This document shows positions 1 to 6,842 of a stretch of DNA of 25,582 nt, piece by piece. The stretch comes from CAZGCA01 sp964524145 (lineage in GTDB: Bacteria; Hydrogenedentota; CAZGCA01), in the NCBI GenBank assembly GCA_964524145.1, contig CAZGCA010000091.1, forward strand, positions 1 to 25,582, in the 5' to 3' direction. Below the pieces are notes generated by a model that made no database searches, had not been told where the DNA came from, and saw nothing but the letters and a program-made list of their open reading frames with translations. How positions within the stretch are numbered: position 1 is the first letter of the stretch; the number at the start of each line of letters is the position of its first letter. A program made the position numbers and the translations under genes.

Positions 1-69
1 TTCATGCAGCAATTGTACATCAATAACTCCCGCATGTCAACCTTAATATGCTCTAAGGACCTGACAGCA

Positions 70-1086
70 CTATCCCAAAACATTCGTGGAGGCTAGTTCT
101 AATGTATACGACTCGCTCTCCTCGCTACCGTCCCCATGTCGTTCCCATTCAAACGAATCCATCCTGATGATCCCGACGTCGCGGTCGAACCAAAGAGTAG
201 TGTCATAGTAGCGTTGACAGCCCCCAGAGTCTGAGGACTCGGAGTGAACGAAAACCACAACGCACTCGAAAGTGCCTGCGGGAACGGTGATCGTCTCCTC
301 ATGGAGGAACGTTACGTAACCATCCTTATGGCCAGCCCAAGCGTTCGATGAATTCCGCTTATCCCACCCGCGATGCAGACCATGGCCATAGTGACGGTTC
401 TCGTCAGTTTCGTCGATCCAAACCGGAAGAGCCTCCCATGGATCGCTATCTCTGACGACTTCCTTGCCGTTATCGTCTTCCCAACCTGCTTCCATGACGT
501 ATTCAGATGTAAGGTACCAGTAACGCCTGTTCCAGCGACCATCCGACCTTGACTCCCAAACTGCAGCATACAGCCCTTCTACCGTGTCGGTGCCGACCAC
601 TTCCACATCACGCGTTTCCCATTCATCCACTGGCTGACCGTTAACCTCAACGGTATGTTTTTGGTACTCCCACCAATTACCGATCTCAAGGAAGCTCTCG
701 CCAATGAGCAGATGCCTCTTCTTGCCCTGGGTTCCAAACGATACTCTTATAGTCTCACAATCGTTGGGGTCATTGGCGTTTGTGAAAGTAACCTGGGCAT
801 TGTAGTTGTGGGGCGGACTGAAGCTCGAGACGCTGATGGTCGCATTGTGGCTGTTACCCGTATGCTGCGTAGGATTGACAGCCACACGTACGAAGTTCGA
901 ACTGGCCGTCCAGCTCAGCACAAGCCCACCGTCAGCGGCGTTCCAAACATGGACGTTTACGACTGGGCGTTCATCCCACAGGCTGACAACGTTCGTGTCA
1001 ACTTTGAGGTCTGCACAGCCTGCGAGAACTACGGGGCCAAGGAACAGACAGCAGATCTGCAAGGTACGCGTATTCGGAATTCCCAT
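70..1086 (-). CDS. Secreted lipoprotein with N-terminal beta-sandwich-like region, function unknown
   Basis: The 338-residue product begins with a signal peptide: a short polar start, a hydrophobic stretch, then the lipobox LAGC, so the cysteine at about residue 24 should be lipidated and the protein exported and membrane-anchored. Residues about 35-118 are Thr/Ser/Asn-rich with alternating hydrophobics (LSWTASSNFVRVAV, then AQVTFTNAN) and resemble a BACON-like or Ig-like beta domain; this is inference. The C-terminal part carries a motif seen in many secreted proteins of unknown function, VPAGTFECVVVF followed by LWFDRDVGIIR. The ATG at 1086 is preceded on the minus strand by GGAGGGGAAAACTC, a good ribosome binding site. 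It stands alone, and its codon use is less G/C-biased than the central genes. I do not recognise a specific function. Confidence 0.75.
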   Translation of the reverse strand: MGIPNTRTLQICCLFLGPVVLAGCADLKVDTNVVSLWDERPVVNVHVWNAADGGLVLSWTASSNFVRVAVNPTQHTGNSHNATISVSSFSPPHNYNAQVTFTNANDPNDCETIRVSFGTQGKKRHLLIGESFLEIGNWWEYQKHTVEVNGQPVDEWETRDVEVVGTDTVEGLYAAVWESRSDGRWNRRYWYLTSEYVMEAGWEDDNGKEVVRDSDPWEALPVWIDETDENRHYGHGLHRGWDKRNSSNAWAGHKDGYVTFLHEETITVPAGTFECVVVFVHSESSDSGGCQRYYDTTLWFDRDVGIIRMDSFEWERHGDGSEESESYTLELASTNVLG

Positions 1087-1139
1087 GAGTTTTCCCCTCC
1101 ATCCGCTTACAACACTTACTCTAACCCGTTCCTGGCATC

Positions 1140-1168
1140 AGCGTACAGAATCCGCCCAGCATTGTCAA
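1140..1168 (-). promoter_or_regulatory. Candidate promoter for the lipoprotein gene
   Basis: On the minus strand TTGACA (1168-1163) is followed after 17 bases by TACGCT (1145-1140). The -35 is consensus, the -10 is weak (3 of 6). It would start transcription about 47 bases upstream of the lipoprotein ATG. Confidence 0.35.
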
Positions 1169-1654
1169 CAGCTAGCCGAGACTCGGACGATTCTGCTCCG
1201 CTCCCATCGCCCAACTTCACCCACAGCAGCGCCTCACAGTGCGTACCCGAAGCCTATCCTAACCCGGATAATAGTGAGAGCATAACCCGCCAGAAAAGGC
1301 CTGTTTTCGACCTACTTTTGGCACTTAGGGTGCACTTACGAAATGGCCGCTGTGTTGCTGTGAATCTGTAATTGCCGGTTCACCAGTAGGTTGCGCGTCT
1401 CCTCTAATTGGCAACACGCGCACATACGGCACGACTGTGCTCCGAGAAGACCGTATTGAAACGTTCGACATTCGCGCGATTCGCAATCCTTGTTGATATT
1501 GTCAGTAACGGTAGTGACAGTATGCCTCCCATTGGTCTCATCGAAATGGACTCAATGCCAGTCGTCCGTGGGATCGCCTTTGGGCGCACGCAACTGCAAC
1601 AGGGCATCAACGTACGACGCGGGATCAATTCGGGATCACTTGAGAGGAAAAGCC

Positions 1655-1684
1655 TGATGACTCGTGATGACTCATGATAACTCA
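1655..1684. repeat. Three-copy 10-bp tandem repeat
   Basis: Consecutive decamers TGATGACTCG, TGATGACTCA and TGATAACTCA lie head to tail. The same stretch contains the inverted heptamers CTCGTGA and TCACGAG (about 1661-1688). It ends about 80 bases before the tmRNA/tRNA 3' fragment, so it could be a protein-binding array linked to recombination there, but that is inference. Confidence 0.6.
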
Positions 1685-1765
1685 CGAGAACCTGCAACCC
1701 CAAGCGCAGAGAAGACCTTGCGTCGTATTTCTTTTTGTAGCAAAGGCTTAGAAAGCTGCTCTGCT

Positions 1766-1793
1766 TCGGGTTCGATTCCCGCCGCCTCCACCA
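1766..1793 (+). other. Isolated 3' end of a tmRNA or tRNA gene (candidate attachment-site scar)
   Basis: The sequence reads as a T-stem/loop (TCGGG, TTCGATT, CCCGC), then a 3' acceptor strand CGCCTCC, discriminator A and encoded CCA. A 5' acceptor partner GGAGGCG or a tmRNA 5' half is not present in the 400 bases upstream, so this is a fragment and not a working gene. The acceptor strand and T-loop match what is typical of bacterial tmRNA (ssrA) 3' ends, though a serine-type tRNA is not excluded. The T-stem is mismatched at its outermost pair, where homology appears to stop. Such isolated 3' ends are the usual product of tyrosine-integrase insertion into ssrA or tRNA genes. No integrase gene is in the window. 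Confidence 0.65.
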
Positions 1794-1976
1794 TCTTATC
1801 ACCTTTAACATTAGGACAGAACCCGTCGAATTCCGGACAGCTTGAGCCACAACGCATTCAGTAACAAGAGCTTACGAAGAAAGCCCGCCCAAGTCACCGA
1901 ACAGTTATCCCCAACCTGTGCCCAACGTGCTGACGGGTAACAAGACTCCATCTTGCGGGACGCAATAGGTGGCAAG

Positions 1977-2072
1977 GTGAACACAGCCAAATCATCTCTG
2001 GAGGACAAGGTGGCCTTGTTGACAGGAGGCAGTCGGGATATCGCCCGTGCGAGTGCCGAGGCTGGGGTGTAG
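1977..2072 (+). pseudogene. Short-chain dehydrogenase (SDR) N-terminal relic
   Basis: From a GTG at 1977 (preceded by AGGTGGC) the frame reads VNTAKSSLEDKVALLTGG and continues SRDIARASAEAGV before a TAG at 2070-2072. This aligns by eye to the Rossmann start of SDR enzymes, L-x-x-K-V-A-L-V-T-G-G-S-R-G-I-G, with the two key glycines of the G-x-G cofactor loop changed (RGIG has become RDIA). After the stop the frame continues with YRKN, like the next SDR beta-strand, then loses similarity. The remnant is about 31 codons where an intact SDR has about 250. It cannot be functional. Confidence 0.5.
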
Positions 2073-2467
2073 TACAGAAAGAACAGCGTTCCGTTCACGT
2101 CCACAAGGTTTTCCGGGCACTCAAGAGATTACTCGTGTAGGTCTTCACTATCATCCTGCCTTCCGCAGCACCGTTTTTTCCCACAGTTAAACGCCGTGCA
2201 CTCCGACGGGCTCTAACTGCCCGGCATTTGATCGATGTCGAGCACCAGTTCGGCTACCATCACGGCCGTCTACGTTGCGGCTTTGATCTCCAGACTCCTC
2301 TCTGTTCTTCGTGATGTGACTGCGCTGATTTCGCCACACGGGTGGGGCTCAGCCCTACCGAGGGGTTAGTGTAACCTCAGTCCCACGGATCGATAACTGA
2401 GCCGAGGCAGGTAATTCCGCGATCGGGACCGGTTCACGTGCGCCGGCTCAGAAGGTAACCCACTGTA

Positions 2468-2499
2468 TTGACAACTGCTGTGTTGAGTGCGAGTATAAT
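2468..2499 (+). promoter_or_regulatory. Candidate sigma70-type promoter for abfD
   Basis: Consensus TTGACA (2468-2473) and consensus TATAAT (2494-2499) are separated by 20 bases, longer than the usual 16-18. The -10 alone is a good match. It would give a leader of about 65 bases before the abfD ATG at 2571. Confidence 0.45.
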
Positions 2500-2570
2500 A
2501 CACCAGTTTCCCGCTCGGCAGCGTGCTTCGGCGCAGCATTTGGCGTGTGTCAAGAGAAGAGGTGGCAGAG

Positions 2571-4019
2571 ATGGCACTGAAGAAAGGCGACGAATACATT
2601 GATTCTATTAAGTCACTGGGACTTGAGGCCCACATTATGGGCGAAACGCGGGTCGATCTCCCTGAGCACCCCTTGGTTGAGCCGTCGATTCGTGCAGTCG
2701 CGGCGACGTACGACTGTGCGCACGACCCGGAAACTCAATCTCTATTCCGCGTACGGTCGTCCCTGACCGGGGAAGAGATCAACCGGTTCACGCACCTGCA
2801 CCAGAGCACCGAAGACCTGATGAACAAGGTAAGAACGCAGCGTCATTGCGGGCAAGTCACTTGCTGTTGTTTTCAGCGTTGTGTCGGGTGGGACGCGGCT
2901 AATGCGGTGTTCAGCGTGACGTACGAATGCGATGAGAAACATGGCACGGATTACCACCAGCGGTTTCGCGAGTACTGGTCGAGAATACAGACCAATGACC
3001 TGGTGGTGGACGGCGCCATGACGGACCCCAAAGGCGACCGAAGTAAACGGCCGAAGGAGCAAAGCGACCCGGACCTTTTCCTGCGGGTGGTCGAACGGCA
3101 GCAGGACGGTGTAGTGGTGCGAGGAGCCAAGTTCCACCAGACCGGCATGCTAAACTCGCATGAGATTGTCGTCATGCCGACGCTGAGTATGAAGGCCGGG
3201 GAGGAGGACTGGGCCATCTGTTTCGCCGTGCCTACGAATGCCGAAGGTATCCGCTACATCTACGGCCGGCAGGCCAGCGATACCCGGAAACTCGAAGCGT
3301 CGAGGTTGGATGTCGGCAACCCGACGTTCGGCGGGCAAGAAGTCATGACGGTCTTCGATAAAGTGTTCGTCCCGAACGAACACATCTTCTTGAACGGCGA
3401 GGTGGACTTCTCCGGGCATCTGGTGAACCGTTTTGCCGCGTACCACCGGCAGAGTTACGGCGGTTGCAAGGTTGGAGTGGGCGACGTGCTGATTGGTGCG
3501 ACTGCGCTCATCGCTCGCATGAATGGCGTTGAGAAAGCATCTCACATTCGGGACAAGGTTGTCGAGATGATCCATCTCAACGAGACCATCTTCTCGGCGG
3601 GTATTGCCTGCTCGGCACTCGGTCACCAGACTGCTGCCGGCAACTACGAGATAGACATGCTTCTCGCGAACGTTTGCAAGCTTAATGTAACACGGTTCCC
3701 GTACGAGTTGGCCCGGTTAGCGACCGATATTGGAGGCGGGCTGCTCGGAACCTTACCGTCGGCGAAGGATCTCGATGATCCCGTTGCAGGTCCCTGCATC
3801 AAGAAATACTTGGCCGCAGCTGAGGGTATCGATGTGATGGACCGCGTCAAGGTGCTGCGGTTGATCGAGAATCTGACAAGTGGCGCAGGCGCCGTGGCGT
3901 ACCTCATAGAGTCCATGCACGGCGCAGGCCCGCCCATGGCTCAACGTATCATGATCAGCCGACAGGCCGACCTCGAAGGGAAGATCAACCTCGCCAAACG
4001 GCTGTTGGGAATCGACTAG
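2571..4019 (+). CDS. abfD: 4-hydroxybutyryl-CoA dehydratase / vinylacetyl-CoA delta-isomerase
   Basis: This enzyme of the HpaB-like acyl-CoA dehydrogenase superfamily uses FAD and a [4Fe-4S] cluster to dehydrate 4-hydroxybutyryl-CoA to crotonyl-CoA by a ketyl-radical mechanism in the cytoplasm. It acts in fermentation of 4-aminobutyrate or succinate and in 4-hydroxybutyrate carbon cycles. With the ATG at 2571 the protein has 482 residues, against about 490 for the Clostridium aminobutyricum enzyme. The cluster ligands are all visible: C100 and C104 in CFQRC, and H292 and C299 in YHRQSYGGCK. The catalytic Y296 and E257 (FGGQE) are also present, as are the motifs DGAMTDPKGDR, GQTGMLNSHE-like KFHQTGMLNSHE and ESMHGAGPPMAQRIM. 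The frame is open to 2523, but ATG 2571 has the ribosome site AGGTGG and gives the family N-terminus. No other gene of a 4-hydroxybutyrate pathway adjoins it, so the direction of flux cannot be told from context. Confidence 0.95.
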   Translation: MALKKGDEYIDSIKSLGLEAHIMGETRVDLPEHPLVEPSIRAVAATYDCAHDPETQSLFRVRSSLTGEEINRFTHLHQSTEDLMNKVRTQRHCGQVTCCCFQRCVGWDAANAVFSVTYECDEKHGTDYHQRFREYWSRIQTNDLVVDGAMTDPKGDRSKRPKEQSDPDLFLRVVERQQDGVVVRGAKFHQTGMLNSHEIVVMPTLSMKAGEEDWAICFAVPTNAEGIRYIYGRQASDTRKLEASRLDVGNPTFGGQEVMTVFDKVFVPNEHIFLNGEVDFSGHLVNRFAAYHRQSYGGCKVGVGDVLIGATALIARMNGVEKASHIRDKVVEMIHLNETIFSAGIACSALGHQTAAGNYEIDMLLANVCKLNVTRFPYELARLATDIGGGLLGTLPSAKDLDDPVAGPCIKKYLAAAEGIDVMDRVKVLRLIENLTSGAGAVAYLIESMHGAGPPMAQRIMISRQADLEGKINLAKRLLGID

Positions 4020-4151
4020 CCTCCTTTCGGGATGCAAGACCGAGGATGAACGTGCCTTCGCGAAGATCCGTCCGCGGTTCTTACGCATTCCCACGGAGGA
4101 CCATGGGAACGAGAACAAACGGACACTCTCTGCCCAGGAAGGTTTTCCCCC

Positions 4152-4179
4152 GTATACCGTCTACTGTCTACCGTCTACT
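4152..4179. repeat. Heptanucleotide tandem repeat at the 3' end of the glutamate synthase operon
   Basis: Four head-to-tail heptamers, GTATACC, GTCTACT, GTCTACC and GTCTACT, run into the last gene of the minus-strand operon and include its stop codon (4175-4177). The array lies in the convergent gap between abfD and that gene. It resembles the short heptamer repeats found between genes in several bacterial groups. No clear intrinsic terminator is visible in this gap; a weak TTCCCA/TGGGAA inverted repeat near 4089-4110 has no U-tract. Confidence 0.6.
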
Positions 4180-6811
4180 CAGGAATGCTTTCGGCAGCGA
4201 GCACGTCGAGCCTGACGGCACGTATCTTCCTGTAGACGTCGAGCGGCGAGCGGCGAACGCCGTCCACAGTCAGCAGGTCGTGCTCGATGGAGATCCCGAA
4301 ATACCGTTCGTTGGCTTCGAGGTACGGGAGAATGAGCTGCCAGTCGTCGTGGGTCATCTGGGTGAGTTCGCCACCGTTGAGTTGTTCGGGCACAATTCTT
4401 TTGTGAGGATCGCGTGCGAAGATGGCCCCGCCGGACGCCAGCGAGAAGAGGTTGGAACCCGGGTAAGGAGTCTGTTGGTCCCGGATGCGTCCGTGGTCGT
4501 CGAACTCGATGCCGTTGAGCACCACAAACCCGCCGCCGGCGTGCGGGTCGCCTGCCATAAACGCTTCGGCAAGGTAATCGAGGCATGTACCGTTGATGAC
4601 TACCCGGGGCCTGCCGACGGCATTGATAAGCGGCCGGCCCGCTGCGTTGCCCATGACGTACACCTCGCCGCCTTTGGCCCCGTACATGAACGTTTGGCCG
4701 ACGTCGCCGTAGACGACCAACCGCCCATCCTTCATAATCTGGGCCAGCTGGTCCTGGCCGTTTCCGTGAAAGTGGATCTCCATCCCGTCGACCCCAGACG
4801 CACCGTAGTCGCCCGAGCTGCCGTAGATATCTATGCGCACACCGTTGGTCTCCGGTCCGAACCCGCACCCCGTGAACCGCTGACCCTTAAGACCGTAGAC
4901 GATGAACCGCTTCCACCCTAGTTGATGGGCTTCGACAAGAAGCCGGCTGTGAGCGTCCTCGCCTTCGGGAGGAAACTCGCGAGCGAGCACGACCAGGACA
5001 GATTCGTTCTCTTGTGGAGGGCGGATCTCGAGTCGGGTTTCCCAGTCGACCCGCTTGAAACGACCGTCACGCCCGCTCGTGATGGAAGGAACAGAGTCCA
5101 GAACGTGGCTGATACCGTCGCGGACTATCTGAAGGACAACGCTTGGTTTCATGTTAGCGTAGTCGTAGCGGCGGTCGTTTAGAAGCGTGAGCAGTTCGAG
5201 CGCATGGTCAAACCTATTCTCATCGGCACAAGCGATCCGGCAGATCTCGTCGATCAACCAGCGAAGTCGGTCAAGGTTCCACGAACCGAGCGCAGTAGAG
5301 ATGCGCGTGAAAAGCTCATCGGTTCGGCCTGCGTCCAACACGCCATCGATCTCCCGGACGAGCCCGGCCGATTCCGCCGAGGGCTTGGGTTCGCTGCGGC
5401 GCAGGGTGTATTCGCCCGCTGGTGTGGTAATAGCCCGACCGAACTTGTCGGCGCACGATAGAACGGAGGTGCCGTTGTCGCGGCGCACAGTGAACGAGAA
5501 GGCGCCGCCGTCGGTATGGCTGCCGCCACGCGCGTTCCAGTACCGGTCGGCGATTGGCCGGAAACGGTTGTCTTCTTCCGATAGGGAATGAAGCGTGGCG
5601 TCGATCGCCTGTTTCTCGGAGGCGATCAGCCCGATACTCGCGTCACCGTCCTGCAGCGCGAAGACCTGGGGGCGTAGCATTGAAGCGTCCGTGATGCCCA
5701 GGAGTTGAAACCGTTCGTGGTCGGGGTCGCTCCGGGCGATGATGAAAGACCACGGACCGTCGGGCGAACCGTGCATATGGACAGCCTGAATGGCCCTGTA
5801 AATGCGCTGTTTCTCCTGCGGCAAGCTATCGAAATCGAGTTCGGTAGTAGGAGCCATCGCCTCGATAACGTACTCGAGAGGATACTTGTATACGCGGCTC
5901 CAGAGGTCGAAGAGCAGCGCCGCGACTTCCGTGTCGGTAAGGAACTGAGACTCGATATTATGCTGGCGCAAGTACTCGCATACACCGAAATAGTTGGCGA
6001 AGTCGCCGTTATGCACGAGTCCCTCGTTCATTCCAATGAACGGGTGTGAGCCGGCAGGATGCCATACGCGGCCCCTGGTCGGGTAGCGTTGGTGCGCGAT
6101 CCAGACCTGGGCCTCTAGGTTCTCGAGCCCGTAATACTGCACGACCTGCTCGGCGTATCCAACAATCTTGAAGAGGGCCAGGTTGCGCGCGTGCGAGAGC
6201 ACAAAGGCGCGCTTCTCTCCGAGCGAGGCATAGTAACGTTGATTCAGCCGGAAGCTGTTCTGATAGATGCACTCGTCCTCAACGTCCCGGTTCGGCCCGC
6301 CGGACAGTCCGTTGTCTTCGGCAAACTTCGAGAGCACGTCGTCTTTGACCCGAACGAAGTAGCGGACTACGTCCGGCGGTTTGACTTCGAGCCCCAAATC
6401 ACGGTAGTCGGCTACCGGTTCGAGCAAGACCTTGTGATCCACTTTCAGGTACGGCGCTATGCAGGTCTGCTCGACCTCGGCTTCCGCTTTGGGGTCCAGG
6501 AGCGCAATCTGAAGCAGATAATCGTCGCGTAGTATGTCGCTGGTCACGCCCATCTGTTCCGGCACAAGGCAAGCCGCGGCGATCCCGCCGCCTTTGCCGT
6601 TCCCGCGGTTGTGCATCTGGATAGACGGCTCGAAGATGTGCCTTCCGCGGACCGGCACGCTGGACGCGAATCCGACAACACCGCACCCTCCTTCCTCGTC
6701 GACCTTTTTCGCAGCCTGAGCAGGGTGTCGGTCGAGCAAAGAAGTCCTGGAGGCAAGTATACGCTCTGAAAACCGGCCCCTCGCAAGTTCCATCGGCGTG
6801 CTGTCTCTCAT
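4175..6811 (-). CDS. Glutamate synthase subunit: class II glutamine amidotransferase plus GXGXG domain
   Basis: This 878-residue protein combines an N-terminal class II (Ntn) glutamine amidotransferase with a C-terminal GltB-alpha beta-helix domain and lacks the FMN domain, which is encoded by the next gene upstream. The motif EEGGCGVVGF puts the catalytic cysteine at residue 43, and Q-M-H-N-R-G-N-G-K-G-G-G follows. E. coli GltB has a 42-residue propeptide removed to expose Cys1, so the same maturation is likely here. VWIAHQRYPTRG and VHNGDFANY (residues about 240-275) are amidotransferase active-site segments. The last third has the GxGxG repeats (GVRIDIYGSSGDYG, GRLVVYGDVGQTFMYGAKGG) that in GOGAT support the FMN domain and ammonia tunnel. 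ATG 6811 is preceded by GAGGCAAT. It would release ammonia from glutamine and pass it to the partner subunit. It lies 31 bases after that gene and ends the operon. Confidence 0.88.
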   Translation of the reverse strand: MRDSTPMELARGRFSERILASRTSLLDRHPAQAAKKVDEEGGCGVVGFASSVPVRGRHIFEPSIQMHNRGNGKGGGIAAACLVPEQMGVTSDILRDDYLLQIALLDPKAEAEVEQTCIAPYLKVDHKVLLEPVADYRDLGLEVKPPDVVRYFVRVKDDVLSKFAEDNGLSGGPNRDVEDECIYQNSFRLNQRYYASLGEKRAFVLSHARNLALFKIVGYAEQVVQYYGLENLEAQVWIAHQRYPTRGRVWHPAGSHPFIGMNEGLVHNGDFANYFGVCEYLRQHNIESQFLTDTEVAALLFDLWSRVYKYPLEYVIEAMAPTTELDFDSLPQEKQRIYRAIQAVHMHGSPDGPWSFIIARSDPDHERFQLLGITDASMLRPQVFALQDGDASIGLIASEKQAIDATLHSLSEEDNRFRPIADRYWNARGGSHTDGGAFSFTVRRDNGTSVLSCADKFGRAITTPAGEYTLRRSEPKPSAESAGLVREIDGVLDAGRTDELFTRISTALGSWNLDRLRWLIDEICRIACADENRFDHALELLTLLNDRRYDYANMKPSVVLQIVRDGISHVLDSVPSITSGRDGRFKRVDWETRLEIRPPQENESVLVVLAREFPPEGEDAHSRLLVEAHQLGWKRFIVYGLKGQRFTGCGFGPETNGVRIDIYGSSGDYGASGVDGMEIHFHGNGQDQLAQIMKDGRLVVYGDVGQTFMYGAKGGEVYVMGNAAGRPLINAVGRPRVVINGTCLDYLAEAFMAGDPHAGGGFVVLNGIEFDDHGRIRDQQTPYPGSNLFSLASGGAIFARDPHKRIVPEQLNGGELTQMTHDDWQLILPYLEANERYFGISIEHDLLTVDGVRRSPLDVYRKIRAVRLDVLAAESIPE

Positions 6812-6842
6812 ATTGCCTCGAATGTTTGCACGATCGACACGC

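Larger units (their letters stand above)
1087..2570. other. Gene-poor stretch between lipoprotein and abfD
   Basis: About 1.5 kb without a convincing intact gene. Open frames here are short, lack good ribosome binding sites and match no family I recognise. One minus-strand frame yields the 'VEAAGIEP' peptide that typically arises from reading a tRNA or tmRNA 3' end backwards. What can be supported are the lipoprotein promoter, a 10-bp tandem repeat, a tmRNA/tRNA 3'-end fragment, a short-chain dehydrogenase relic and the abfD promoter, each listed separately. The mix of relics suggests the decayed edge of a former mobile or integrated segment. Confidence 0.6.

Noticed and set aside
655..1371. 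Plus-strand frames opposite the lipoprotein gene
   Set aside because: No family resemblance and no ribosome binding site, while the minus-strand frame has a lipobox, signal peptide and good Shine-Dalgarno.
1404..1857. Minus-strand frames giving the peptides WWRRRESNP and VEAAGIEP
   Set aside because: These arise from backwards translation of the tmRNA/tRNA 3' end, a well-known source of false proteins.
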